Assembly: GCF_030413175.1 (NCBI RefSeq)
Contig: NZ_CP129212.1
Coordinates: forward strand, 6,967,001-7,031,000
From: Bradyrhizobium roseum
Lineage (GTDB): Bacteria; Pseudomonadota; Alphaproteobacteria; Rhizobiales; Xanthobacteraceae
Direction: 5' to 3'
DNA: 64,000 bases
Every line of letters starts with the position of its first letter. Position 1 is the first letter of the stretch. Shown here one piece after another: positions 34,654-43,233 of the stretch. Under the pieces are notes generated by a model that made no database searches, was not told where the DNA came from, and saw nothing but the letters and a program-made list of their open reading frames with translations. A program made the translations under genes and the position numbers.

Positions 34654-34847
34654 GGGCTGATTGGACCCGCGGAGACCCGCGTTGTGAACCCGAACGAGCT
34701 GGAGATCCCGCGAAGACTCGAGCTTCCGACCTGCGGTTTGGAAAAGCGTCTCCCGAAGGTCAGTCATCCCTGTTGCAGATATCATGCGGGTCGGCAAGGC
34801 GGGACCAGCGCGGGTGAATCAATAACGGGAGCGTCTTTCACGCGTGC

Positions 34848-35825
34848 TTAAAACTGCCAATTCGCGGGAACCCATGCGTAACCGCTGTCGGTCTTGAGCA
34901 TCCGGCCAAGGCCGGGAAAGGGGTAATGGAAACCCAGAACCAGCAGCTTGTCGGCCGCTGCCCGATCGAATATGCGCCGGCGCGATTGCAAGGCGGCATC
35001 CTTGTCGCGATCCGGGCCCGGCCGCCAGGGACGATCGACGTTGACGACCGGGTGATAGGCCAGGTCCGCCGTGAGCAGGAGCTGGTCTGATCCCGAATGC
35101 ACGAGGAACGACGCCATGCCCGGCGTGTGCCCGGATGCAGGCAGCGTCGTCAAACCCGCAACGATCTCCGATCCAGGCCGATACAGCACGATATCGCCCG
35201 CGATCGGCTCGACACTTCGCTTGATGGCTTCGCCAAACCGGCGCCGGAATTCCGCATTCACCGGCATGTAGGAAAGATCGGGATCATTGCGGATGAAGAA
35301 GTCCCAATCGGCTTCCGGCGCATACACGGTCGCGCGCGGGAAAGCCTTCCCGCCTGTGGCGCTACGCAGGTTGCCGACATGGTCCGGGTGGGTATGGGAA
35401 ACAACCACCACGTCGATATCGTCCGGCCGCAGGCCGATCGCCGAGAGATTGTCGAACAGTCGACCGCCGTTGGGGCCCATCGTCTGCCCGGCGCCGGCTT
35501 CGATCAACACGCGACGCCCGCCGGTCTCGATCAGCAGCGTGTTGAGATTGAGCGTCATCGTGTCCGTGGGCAGGAATGCGCGCATCAACGCCTCGCGCAG
35601 CTCCATTTCGGGCGCATCACTGGCATAGACTTTCGGCGGCCCGGCCAGGAGCCCGTCGCTCAGTACCGTGGCCTGAATCTCGCCGATGCGGAACCGATAG
35701 TGGCCAGCGTTTCTCCCCGTAGCGGCTGGCGCCTGCGCCTTGGCCGCACCGCCCACGCCCGTTACGGCGGCGGCCAACATCACCGTGCGCCGATTGATCA
35801 ACAGTTTGTTCAAAGGGGAATCCAC
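34848..35825 (-). CDS. Exported MBL-fold metallo-hydrolase
   Basis: The 325-residue protein has a twin-arginine-like start (NRRTVMLAAAVTGVGG) ending KAQA. The metal motif SHTHPDHVGNL is complete, with further ligands in SGHTPGMASF and TADLAYH. It belongs to the metallo-beta-lactamase fold hydrolases (quorum-quenching lactonase, arylsulfatase and similar branches). It diverges from a LysR gene 166 bases away, which probably regulates it. Confidence 0.88.
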   Translation of the reverse strand: MDSPLNKLLINRRTVMLAAAVTGVGGAAKAQAPAATGRNAGHYRFRIGEIQATVLSDGLLAGPPKVYASDAPEMELREALMRAFLPTDTMTLNLNTLLIETGGRRVLIEAGAGQTMGPNGGRLFDNLSAIGLRPDDIDVVVVSHTHPDHVGNLRSATGGKAFPRATVYAPEADWDFFIRNDPDLSYMPVNAEFRRRFGEAIKRSVEPIAGDIVLYRPGSEIVAGLTTLPASGHTPGMASFLVHSGSDQLLLTADLAYHPVVNVDRPWRPGPDRDKDAALQSRRRIFDRAAADKLLVLGFHYPFPGLGRMLKTDSGYAWVPANWQF

Positions 35826-35991
35826 TTCTCATCTCCGTGCCGCCGCAAGAGGATCTTGAGGCGTCGCACCCAGGGTTTGAATCCTAGGCGACCGCCGGAA
35901 TTGCAGAAAGTGACGTCATCCGATACACGTTATCCGCTAAGCGAATAACCTCGTCGGCTGATCGCGCCGACGGCCAGGAACGTCAGGCCGA

Positions 35992-36960
35992 ATGTCCGCA
36001 GACGACGACTTGTTTCGAGTCGACCTCAACCTGCTCGTCGTCTTGAGAACGCTCCTGGAAACGCGGAGTGTCACCAGGACCGCGGAGCAAAGTGGAATGA
36101 GTCAGCCCGCCGTCAGCCGGGCGCTCGCGAAACTGCGCCAGACCTTCGATGACGCCCTGCTGGTCAAATCGGGGGCGGTCATGAGGCCGACGATCAGGGG
36201 CAGCGCGCTCCTTGAACCGGTCCAAAAGGCGCTGGCTGGCGTCACCGACCTGCTTGCCGACAGGCATCCCTTTGATCCCGCCAGCACCGAGCGCGTTTTC
36301 CGCATCGCGACGACGGACTACGGGGCGACGGTTATCCTGCCACGGCTGGCGGGCCTGATGTTCGCCATCGCGCCCAAGGCCAGCGTGGAGATCGTTCCCG
36401 TTGATGGACAGACCTTCAAAAATCTGGGCGAAACCAATGTCGACCTGGCGCTCTATAGCGACAACCCGGTGCCGCCCAGCCTCCGAACACGCGACCTTTT
36501 TCGAGAGACCTTCGCCTGCCTGGTGCGCGCCGGTCACCCGCTTCTCGATCGCGCAAAAAACGGCCGGTTGCGTCTCGATGATTATGTTGCCGCTTCACAC
36601 ATCCTGGTGACGGTGGTCGGAGGTCGAACGGGCCCGGTCGATACGGCGCTTGCGACACTCGGCCATAGCCGACATGTCGCGGTGCGGATTCCCTACTTCG
36701 CCACCGCCGCACTGGTGGCGGCGGGCTCGAACCTCGTTCTGACCATTCCGCGCCGCGCCGCGGAAAACTTTTCTGACGACAGCCGCCTTCGCCTGGTGGG
36801 ACCGCCACTGGAGCTTCCGAACTTCGGATACCGGATGCTGTGGCACGAAAGAGTTCATTCAGAGCCGGATCACATCTGGCTGCGAAGGCTCATCCTCAGC
36901 GCCGCCCGCTCGGAAGGCGATGCGACCGAATTGGCTGGTTCATCGCCCTCGTCCGAGTAA
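35992..36960 (+). CDS. LysR-family transcriptional regulator
   Basis: The 322-residue regulator has the winged-helix start DLNLLVVLRTLLETRSVTRTAEQSGMSQPAVSRALAKLR and a type-2 periplasmic-binding effector domain beginning RVFRIATTDYGATVILP, similar to NodD/LinR-like regulators. It diverges from the MBL hydrolase gene, the classic LysR arrangement. Confidence 0.92.
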   Translation: MSADDDLFRVDLNLLVVLRTLLETRSVTRTAEQSGMSQPAVSRALAKLRQTFDDALLVKSGAVMRPTIRGSALLEPVQKALAGVTDLLADRHPFDPASTERVFRIATTDYGATVILPRLAGLMFAIAPKASVEIVPVDGQTFKNLGETNVDLALYSDNPVPPSLRTRDLFRETFACLVRAGHPLLDRAKNGRLRLDDYVAASHILVTVVGGRTGPVDTALATLGHSRHVAVRIPYFATAALVAAGSNLVLTIPRRAAENFSDDSRLRLVGPPLELPNFGYRMLWHERVHSEPDHIWLRRLILSAARSEGDATELAGSSPSSE

Positions 36961-37035
36961 GGCTGGAGTGCAATTCGCAATCTGACCTGCCATCTCGGCG
37001 CCCGGGGCCGGCGCAATGATGAACCCGACCGAAGC

Positions 37036-37112
37036 TGGCGATCCCGGCATGACTCGAACATGCGACCTACGGTTTAGGAAACCGTCGCTCTATCCGGCTG
37101 AGCTACGGGACC
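37036..37112 (-). tRNA. tRNA-Arg (anticodon CCT)
   Basis: The minus-strand sequence folds as a 77-base tRNA with encoded CCA. The acceptor GGTCCCG pairs with CGGGATC (one G-U). The D arm is AGCTCAGCCGGATAGAGC, the anticodon stem ACGGT/ACCGT has loop TTCCTAA (CCT), and the T arm contains GTTCGAGTC. It decodes AGG. tRNA 3' ends are common integration sites, but I see no duplicated 3' end in this window. Confidence 0.95.
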
Positions 37113-37391
37113 GGATTGTGCGGCTTTATACGGCATGTGGCAGCCTATTTCCAGTAGCTCGCACGATCGAGCAGGGCATCAACCCACCCTCTGCTGCTTG
37201 CCGCGACTGAACGTCCTGAAGCGGAGCCCTCTCCACTCCCGGAAGCGGCTCGGCCCGTACGTGCGCGCCCCATTGCACCTTCTGGTGAGGGGTTGCTGTG
37301 TCCTTGACCTGCTAAGGCTGCGGATTCCTGCAAAGGTCACGTGATCATAGGCGCCGCCTTGCTTGTCGACGAAATCGCTCATGACCGGCCG

Positions 37392-37736
37392 CTATATCCA
37401 GAACGCTGAAGCAACGATCGACGATCCGATGAAGACGAATATGCCGATGATCCACCACGCGTCACCGATTCCCGTCATCCGCTGCCGCTTGTGGTTCGGG
37501 CGAATCTCGTGAGATGCCGCCAGTCGAACCTGGGCCGCCGTGTTGGGAGATCCCCCCGCTTCATCGTCAGTTCCAAGCGGCGCCGCCGCAGGATCGGTCG
37601 CGTCGACCTTGCCGTGGCCCTGATCGATGGCCATGCGGAGCTGCTCGGTGGTTTCGATGGGATTGCTGGTATCAACCTCTGCGCCGGGAAGCGGGGACGA
37701 ACTGGAGGCCTGCTGGCTTGACTGTCTCATGCGCAT
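37392..37736 (-). CDS. Hypothetical protein with C-terminal membrane anchor
   Basis: The 114-residue protein has a polar, low-complexity first half (QSSQQASSSSPLPG, ATDPAAAPLGTDDEAGG) and one hydrophobic helix at the C-terminus (DAWWIIGIFVFIGSSIVASAFWI). It is tail-anchored in form, with no recognised domain. The 279 bases upstream of it toward the tRNA hold no gene that I can support. Confidence 0.55.
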   Translation of the reverse strand: MRMRQSSQQASSSSPLPGAEVDTSNPIETTEQLRMAIDQGHGKVDATDPAAAPLGTDDEAGGSPNTAAQVRLAASHEIRPNHKRQRMTGIGDAWWIIGIFVFIGSSIVASAFWI

Positions 37737-37794
37737 TCAACGGGCGCGCGACGATAAGGTTGCCAGTACCCGGAATCAGATCGGTATTGCGGCC

Positions 37795-37900
37795 ATCCTT
37801 CGAGACGGCCGCTTCGCCGCCTCGTCAGGATGAGGTCTGGCGTGTCGCCACACAACGACCTCATGCTGAGAAGCGAGCGACGCGAGCGCCTCGAAGCATG
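37795..37900. repeat. Intergenic palindromic element, family C, copy 2
   Basis: ATCCTTCGAGACGGCCGCTT..CTCGTCAGGATGAGG at the left and CCTCATGCTGAG..GAGCGCCTCGAAGCATG at the right form an imperfect inverted repeat related to 19812-19926. Confidence 0.65.
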
Positions 37901-37967
37901 GGCGCAAGCCACTCACATATCCAGATAGGCGTTGCCAGCTGCGCGCCCTGGGCGACGGCAGCCGACA

Positions 37968-38126
37968 CTATTTGCGATCGACCAACTGCTCTTTCAGATC
38001 GTCGATAAAGTGCTGGGCGCCCTCTTGCGTGAGCAACTCGCCGGATTTGTCGGGCACGTCCGCCTTCTGGCAGAGCGTCTTGAGTTCGTCGCGCTGGGCT
38101 TCCGTCATCATCGGTTCTTCGGGCAT
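37968..38126 (-). CDS. Small DUF3072-like protein (52 aa)
   Basis: Read on the minus strand from ATG 38126 to TAG 37968: MPEEPMMTEAQRDELKTLCQ, then KADVPDKSGELLTQEGAQHF and a charged end. The pattern MTxAQxxxLKTLCxxA followed by LTxxxAxxxIDDL is the same as in the DUF3072 protein encoded two bases upstream, so the two are diverged tandem copies in one operon. Function unknown. Confidence 0.65.
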   Translation of the reverse strand: MPEEPMMTEAQRDELKTLCQKADVPDKSGELLTQEGAQHFIDDLKEQLVDRK

Positions 38127-38128
38127 GG

Positions 38129-38341
38129 CTATGCTACCTTCGCTTTCTCGCGCATGTCGTCGATCATCTTCGACGCCGCCGCCTTCGTGAGGTTGTCGTC
38201 ATACGCCTCGGGCGTTCCCGCCTGCTCGCACAGCGTCTTCAGATAAGACGCCTGGGCGCCGGTCATCGGGTCATCGCCCGAGACCCACTCGTCGGGATCT
38301 TTCTTGGTATTGTCGGTCGGTTCCGTCTTCGGATGGCTCAT
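38129..38341 (-). CDS. DUF3072 domain protein
   Basis: The 70-residue protein starts at ATG 38341 with GAAGGAG upstream. After a charged N-terminus (DPDEWVSGDDP) comes MTGAQASYLKTLCEQAGTPE and NLTKAAASKMIDDMREK, the DUF3072 pattern found in many soil bacteria. It is cytoplasmic and of unknown function. A shorter relative follows two bases downstream. Confidence 0.8.
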   Translation of the reverse strand: MSHPKTEPTDNTKKDPDEWVSGDDPMTGAQASYLKTLCEQAGTPEAYDDNLTKAAASKMIDDMREKAKVA

Positions 38342-38477
38342 GGTGACGCTCCTTCTCGAAGCGGCAACGCACGCGTTCTTCGAACGTTCCTCAGATGCGG
38401 TCGATGCTCGAACGCAAAAGAAAAAGGAGCCGTCCACCGACAGCCCCTTTTGCCATGTCGGCCTCTGCGTCGCGCCG

Positions 38478-39437
38478 CTACGCCTTGATATTATTCTCCC
38501 GCACCACCTGGCCCCAGATGCTGACCTGCTTGGCGAAGAACGTCGAAAAATCCTTGGCGTCGGCGAGCAGCAGCGTCATCTGCTGCGTCTCCTTCAGGCT
38601 GGCCGCGACCGACGGCTCGCTCAAAATCTCCTTCACCGATTTCGCCATGCCGGCGATGACGTCGGCCGGCGTGTCCTTGGGCGCGAAGATGCCCCACCAG
38701 GCCAGCGTCTCGAAATCGGGATAGCCGGCCTCGATCGCGGTCTGCGTGTCCTTGAGCGCGGCCAACCGCTCGCGGCCCATCTGCAGGATCGGGCGCAGCC
38801 GGTCGGTGCCGAGCTGCGCGGTGATCAGCGCCGCCGATCCGATGATCAGGTCGACATGGCCGCCGAGCACGTCGTTCATCGCCGGGCCGCCGCCGCGATA
38901 CGGCACATGCGTGATCTCGACGCCGGCCTTCTTGCCGAGCACGGTCATCGCCAGATGGCCGAGCGTGCCGATGCCGACCGAGGCGTATTTCACCGCGCCG
39001 GGCTTTTCCTTGCAGGCCGCGATGACGTCGGCAATCGTCTTGTACGGCCGTTCGCCGTTCGCCGCGACCACATAAGGCGCGGTGCCGACCAGGAACACCG
39101 GCACCAGATCCTTGTCGACATCGAGGCCCGGCTTTTCCAGGATCGCGGGGATCACCGCATGCGAATCGAAGGTGACCAGGAAGGTCGCGCCATCGGGCGC
39201 GCTCTTGGCGACCTGCACGGCGCCGAGCGAGCCGGCCGCGCCGGACTTGTTTTCCACCAGCACGGTGCGGCCGAGCCTGGTCTGCAGATGAGACTGCAGC
39301 AGCCGCGCCAGCGCGTCGGTGGAACCGCCCGGCGGGAACGGCACCACCAGCGTCATGTTCTTGGCCTGCTGCGCCAGCGCCGGCGTCACCGCGAACGCGG
39401 CGGACGCCGCCAGCAAGGTACGTCTGGAAATCTTCAC
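38478..39437 (-). CDS. Bug-family (TctC-like) extracytoplasmic solute receptor
   Basis: The GTG at 39437 is chosen for the strong GGAGGAG site seven bases upstream; the frame is open for 34 more codons but lacks a site. 319 residues follow. The start KISRRTLLAASAAFAVTPALAQ is a Tat-like signal. VPFPPGGSTDALARLL and the ITHVPYRGGGPAMNDVLGG loop are typical of Bug proteins, which bind carboxylates. No TctA/TctB membrane genes are adjacent. It is the last gene of an operon with a cupin and an RraA-like enzyme. Confidence 0.92.
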   Translation of the reverse strand: MKISRRTLLAASAAFAVTPALAQQAKNMTLVVPFPPGGSTDALARLLQSHLQTRLGRTVLVENKSGAAGSLGAVQVAKSAPDGATFLVTFDSHAVIPAILEKPGLDVDKDLVPVFLVGTAPYVVAANGERPYKTIADVIAACKEKPGAVKYASVGIGTLGHLAMTVLGKKAGVEITHVPYRGGGPAMNDVLGGHVDLIIGSAALITAQLGTDRLRPILQMGRERLAALKDTQTAIEAGYPDFETLAWWGIFAPKDTPADVIAGMAKSVKEILSEPSVAASLKETQQMTLLLADAKDFSTFFAKQVSIWGQVVRENNIKA

Positions 39438-39555
39438 CGAGTTTCTCCTCCTGAATATGACTGCGACTTTGTTTTTATTTTTCGCAGACTTGACCAGATC
39501 CCGATACCAGCGCGCGATGAATTTTCTCTGAATCGTCATCCCGCTCGTTTGGTAC

Positions 39556-39635
39556 TAAAGCATGATCCCTGCGCAAACGCGTTCCGCGTTTGCCGCGAGG
39601 GACAACCGATACCCGCTTTTCCCGATCATGCTTTA
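39556..39635. repeat. Palindromic element, family D, overlapping the cupin stop codon
   Basis: TAAAGCATGATC at the left and GATCATGCTTTA at the right are exact reverse complements. Between them lie GCAAACGCGTTCCGCGTTTGC (a hairpin) and AACCGATACCCGCTTTTCCC. The right end supplies the TAA stop of the cupin gene. Confidence 0.75.
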
Positions 39636-39998
39636 GCCAAAGCCGGACCCGGCCTTTTTGTATTCGGGCCGCGGCGGGCTGAAGATGTCAAGCACGCGCG
39701 CCCCGTCCGGTCCAGCCCGCATCGTGTGCGGCACGTTGCCCGGCGTGCGCCAGAAGTCGCCCTTCTTGACCGCGATCTCCTCGCCGCCCTGAACGCGGAT
39801 CGCCGAGCCGTCGAGCAGCACGCCCCATTGTTCCTCGGGGTGGTGGTGCAGCGTGCCCTGCGCATGCGGCGCCAGCGTCACCACCGACAGCATCGCCTGC
39901 TCGCCGGAGAAGATGCGGGTCGTGACCCCGGACGTCAGTTCGCGAAACAGCCCGTCGGCCTCGTTGTCGAGATTGTGAAATTCATCCTTCTGACTCAT
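39633..39998 (-). CDS. Single-domain cupin protein
   Basis: The 121-residue protein starts at ATG 39998 after AAGGAGG. The cupin motif is HHHPEEQWGVLLDG..., with the second motif PGNVPHTMRAG, so metal-binding histidines are present. It lies between the RraA-like and Bug-receptor genes on the minus strand. It could be a small isomerase, a decarboxylase or a sensor. The stop lies in a repeat element. Confidence 0.85.
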   Translation of the reverse strand: MSQKDEFHNLDNEADGLFRELTSGVTTRIFSGEQAMLSVVTLAPHAQGTLHHHPEEQWGVLLDGSAIRVQGGEEIAVKKGDFWRTPGNVPHTMRAGPDGARVLDIFSPPRPEYKKAGSGFG

Positions 39999-40043
39999 CG
40001 TTCCTCCTTCAGGCGCCTTCGCGCGTCGATCAAGGCTCATCCG

Positions 40044-40682
40044 TCAGGACTTGCCGTAGCTGCCCTGGTAGCGGCCTTCGCGGATCGAGATGATGGTCTG
40101 CTCCTCGCGCGCGATCTGGGCGCGCACGGCGTCCAGCAGGCTCGCCGCCGTCGCAGCGGGAAACGACACCACGCCGTCCTCGTCGCCGACCACGATGTCG
40201 CCGGGCGAGATCACCGAGCCGCCGATCGATACCGGCACGTTGATTTCGCCGGGACCGCTCTTGTAGGGACCGCGGTGGATCGCGCTGCGGGCAAAGCAGG
40301 GAAAGTCGGACTCCGCAAAGGCCGCGACGTCGCGGATGGCGCCGTCGATCACATAGCCGGCGGCGCCGCGATATTCGGCGATGGTCTTCATGATCTCGCC
40401 GACCAGCGCCCGCGTCTCGTCGCCGCCGCCGTCGACCACGATCACGTCGCCGGGCCCGACCAATTCGAGCGCTTTATGAATCGCCAGATTGTCGCCCGGC
40501 CGGGTACGCACGGTGAAGGCGACCCCCACCAGCTTGCTGCCGCGATGGAACGGCCGCAGGCCGACCGCGCCCGGCAGCCGCGCCAGGTTGTCAGAGATCA
40601 CCGAGGTGGGCAGGCCCCGGAATGCCTCGATCAGGTCGGGCGCGGGCTTCGGCACGCTGGTCATGGCCGTGGTGATGTTCAT
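40044..40682 (-). CDS. RraA-family protein (4-hydroxy-4-methyl-2-oxoglutarate aldolase-like)
   Basis: The 212-residue protein starts at ATG 40682. It has the fold motifs PGDVIVVDGGGDETRALVGEIM and GYVIDGAIRD, with the Arg-Asp pair used for metal and substrate binding in HMG/CHA aldolases, and SPGDIVVGDEDGVV. Together with a carboxylate receptor and a cupin it suggests uptake and aldol cleavage or decarboxylation of a hydroxy-oxo acid. RraA proteins that inhibit RNase E share the fold but lack this context. Confidence 0.88.
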   Translation of the reverse strand: MNITTAMTSVPKPAPDLIEAFRGLPTSVISDNLARLPGAVGLRPFHRGSKLVGVAFTVRTRPGDNLAIHKALELVGPGDVIVVDGGGDETRALVGEIMKTIAEYRGAAGYVIDGAIRDVAAFAESDFPCFARSAIHRGPYKSGPGEINVPVSIGGSVISPGDIVVGDEDGVVSFPAATAASLLDAVRAQIAREEQTIISIREGRYQGSYGKS

Positions 40683-40958
40683 TAGGACGGTTCTCCCTGC
40701 GGCAGCGGCATGCCCGGCACACCGCTCGATTTGCCGCCACATGATGGCTTCGGTCGGCGCAGAACCATTAGCATTCCGCTTGAGCAGGTATAATGGATTT
40801 GGAAGGGTCGAGGCGAGCGGGTGCCGGGTTCTGACGGTGAAGTTCGGTGCAATGGCGGTCGCTCTGAAATCTTCACCCCGGCCACACTCGTTAATGCGCC
40901 CTTAACCACGTCGGTCCGAGGCTGGCGTCGAAGATTCGCCCCCGCCGGTTACCGCACC

Positions 40959-41912
40959 ATGCAGTTCCAGAGCCTCTTGCCCTCCCCGGCCCTTTCGATC
41001 GTCGAGTTTTCCGACATCGATGCTTTCCGGCCGGTCGAGTTCGCTGCCGATGCGCGCAGCGTGCCGCTGGATCTGACGAATTTCCATACCGCGCGTGCCG
41101 TGGTGCAGCTGCCGTTCTGCCAGATCACCTTGCTGACCTCGTTTCCACGGATCGTCGACGTCAGCTACCGCGCGGCGCACGGCCTCGTGATCTTCCAGCT
41201 CGAGGACAATTACGAGGTGTCCGTCAACGGCATGTCCGCCGAACGCCCGGCCTTCATCGGCATGCGCGGCAATGTGGATCTGCAGTTCGTCGAGCCCCGC
41301 AGCTCGCTGCACGCCATCATCACGCTGGGTGCCGGCCTGCAGGACCGGGAATGGTTCGATACGCCGGACGCGCTCTGCCCGTTCCTGCCGGACGCCGGCA
41401 CGCTGGCGACCGTCAGGTCCGTGACCGCGGAGATCTTGCAGACAGCTTCCGCCAGACCCGATCTGTTGCAGGAGACCGGCCCGGCGCTGGCCCTTCAGGA
41501 ACGACTATTGCTCGCCATCGACGACATGTTCCACCGCAGCCGGACGCCGAAGGCGGCGGGCCGGGCTGCCAGCCGGAGCTATTGCCGGGTCGTTCGCATG
41601 ATCGACGACTATGTCGCCTTCCATGCGGCTTCCGCGATCTACAGCGCCGAACTGGCCGAACAATGCGGCGTGTCGGTCAGAACGCTGGGAACCGCGGTGG
41701 CGGCCGTTCGGGGCATGAGCCTGCATCGCTATCTGCGTCTCAAGCAGCTCTGGTCGGCGCGCGCCCAACTCGTCAAAGGATCGGACACCATCACCGTATC
41801 GTCGTGCGCGCGCGCGAACGGCTTCCATCACATGGGCGAATTCGCGCGACTCTATCGCGCCAGATTCGGCGAAACGGCCTCGCGTACCTTGGCACGCGCA
41901 CGCGCCTTCTGA
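40959..41912 (+). CDS. AraC-family transcriptional regulator
   Basis: A start at ATG 40959 gives 317 residues; the frame extends to 40821, so the true start is uncertain. The C-terminal double helix-turn-helix is clear: LAEQCGVSVRTLGTAVAAVRGMSLHRYLRLKQL, then CARANGFHHMGEFARLYRARFGETAS. The N-terminal half resembles the AraC-binding-like cupin of OruR/TetD-like regulators. It diverges from the RraA-cupin-Bug operon and is the likely regulator. Confidence 0.88.
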   Translation: MQFQSLLPSPALSIVEFSDIDAFRPVEFAADARSVPLDLTNFHTARAVVQLPFCQITLLTSFPRIVDVSYRAAHGLVIFQLEDNYEVSVNGMSAERPAFIGMRGNVDLQFVEPRSSLHAIITLGAGLQDREWFDTPDALCPFLPDAGTLATVRSVTAEILQTASARPDLLQETGPALALQERLLLAIDDMFHRSRTPKAAGRAASRSYCRVVRMIDDYVAFHAASAIYSAELAEQCGVSVRTLGTAVAAVRGMSLHRYLRLKQLWSARAQLVKGSDTITVSSCARANGFHHMGEFARLYRARFGETASRTLARARAF

Positions 41913-42160
41913 CTGAATCTTGCCACAATGCGGCGCGCTTATCCGCCTGCGCTGCGTTGGCAGGTCAAGAATCACTGTAAGATGCCGTGCGCGGCGAATC
42001 TTACCGTTGAATTTATTCGATAAATTTCAACGACATGACGCTGTGTTCCATCGGTCACATGGTCAGGGTAAGGTAACGAAGACAGCGGGAAATTCGTGCA
42101 ATTTCGGGGTGACAGCGCTGCCAAAATGATGACAATCGACTCAATCAAGGTTCCCAAGAG

Positions 42161-42205
42161 CAAGATCCGGAAAAGCGGAAACCGGTTTTCCGAGAAGATC
42201 ATGCT
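42161..42205. repeat. Palindromic element, family D variant, in the 41913-42285 gap
   Basis: GATCCGGAAAAGCGGAAACC and GGTTTTCCGAGAAGATC form an imperfect inverted repeat of a kind widespread in Rhizobiales genomes, with ATCATGCTC after it. A second short palindrome TTTGATCAAA follows at about 42235. The rest of the 373-base gap after the AraC gene holds no gene that I can support. Confidence 0.65.
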
Positions 42206-42285
42206 CGAACAAAGAGATTGGATCATGGTTCGATTTGATCAAATCGCATCGTGATCCGGAGTAGTTGGACTGGAGAGTGTCTTCC

Positions 42286-42924
42286 GTGATCGCCTCACGT
42301 GCTTCTTCGTTTGCCATCGCCACCGTCGGAAGCCTGATCGTTCTGGCTCCGGTGCGCTGCGATGCGCAGTGGTGGCGCAGTACGCCCGTTGATTTCGAGT
42401 CCTGCGCCGATGTGGCGGAGAAGGCGAAGACCAAGGAAGAAAAGACGGCCGCGCTGGCCGAGTGCAACGCGAAATACGCCGGCCGACGCAAGCCCGGCGG
42501 CGGTTACACCTATTACGATTTCATGCAGGACCGCACCTTCGACATCGCCGGGCCTAACCCGACGCCGGAAGAGCAGAAGAAGATCGACGAGCAGTATACC
42601 GCCTATCTCGAACGCGAGCGGCGCAATCACGCTGCCGCCGCGCTGGCCGCCAAGCAGCATCAGCCGGAGCCGCCGCCCGCCCAGGAATGGCAGCAGGTCT
42701 CGCTGCGCAGCGAACCGCCCCCGCCTCCCGTCGAAATCGAAAAGGTGCCGGTCCCGGTGGCAAGCCCGGTCAAGCAGGCGGCGCGCCTCAGGGCGATTCA
42801 ATGCGCCAGGGACCAGTTCTCTTGCGAATGGCCGCGGCTTTCCGAGAAGGTCAACGAGCTGAAGCGGTTGTTCAACCCGCAGCAGCAGCAACAACAAGCG
42901 CAGGCCAAGCAGAAAAAGAGCTAG
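42286..42924 (+). CDS. Exported protein of unknown function, Gln/Pro-rich
   Basis: The GTG at 42286 has GGAGAG eight bases upstream, giving 212 residues. A signal peptide (FAIATVGSLIVLAPVRCDA) precedes a domain with three or four cysteines (FESCADVAEKAK, LAECNAKYAG) and YTYYDFMQDRTFDIAGPNPT. A Pro/Glu linker and a C-terminal segment follow (AIQCARDQFSCEW, then poly-Gln). Family not recognised. It is probably periplasmic. Confidence 0.75.
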   Translation: MIASRASSFAIATVGSLIVLAPVRCDAQWWRSTPVDFESCADVAEKAKTKEEKTAALAECNAKYAGRRKPGGGYTYYDFMQDRTFDIAGPNPTPEEQKKIDEQYTAYLERERRNHAAAALAAKQHQPEPPPAQEWQQVSLRSEPPPPPVEIEKVPVPVASPVKQAARLRAIQCARDQFSCEWPRLSEKVNELKRLFNPQQQQQQAQAKQKKS

Positions 42925-42968
42925 GTGTCGCGGTCGCCCCTGCCAAACGCAGGGACGACGCCAAGGCC

Positions 42969-43166
42969 TCAGCGCGTCCGCGGTTTCCTGACACGGCGTG
43001 GTTTTGCGGTCGGCGCATCGGCGGCGCGCGCCGCGGCCCGCTGCTCCTGCAGCCGGGCGTCATAACCCGGCGACGGCGTTGCCGTCGGCGGCACCGCGCA
43101 GGCCGGCGTCGGCGAAGCCGAGCCGGCGAGCACGGCCGCCAGCAATGCCAGAGTTGTCCGTTTCAT
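42969..43166 (-). CDS. Small exported protein (65 aa)
   Basis: Starts at ATG 43166 after GAGGGAG. A signal peptide (TTLALLAAVLAGSASPTPACA) is followed by a short basic tail (RLQEQRAAARAADA, KPRRVRKPRTR). It converges with the upstream exported protein gene. No family recognised. Confidence 0.55.
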   Translation of the reverse strand: MKRTTLALLAAVLAGSASPTPACAVPPTATPSPGYDARLQEQRAAARAADAPTAKPRRVRKPRTR

Positions 43167-43233
43167 TCGCTTCTCCCTCGAACGCCTGTCCTGTCCGGCG
43201 TCACTCTAGGCCGGGCCCCACGCACAGCGCCAA

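Noticed and set aside
37036..37112. tRNA-Arg as the attachment site of an integrated element
   Set aside because: No duplicated tRNA 3' end, integrase or phage gene is present in the window.
38304..40685. Very long plus-strand open frame (793 codons) across the Bug, cupin and RraA genes
   Set aside because: It crosses three intact minus-strand genes and their spacers, and its composition is that of a mirror frame.
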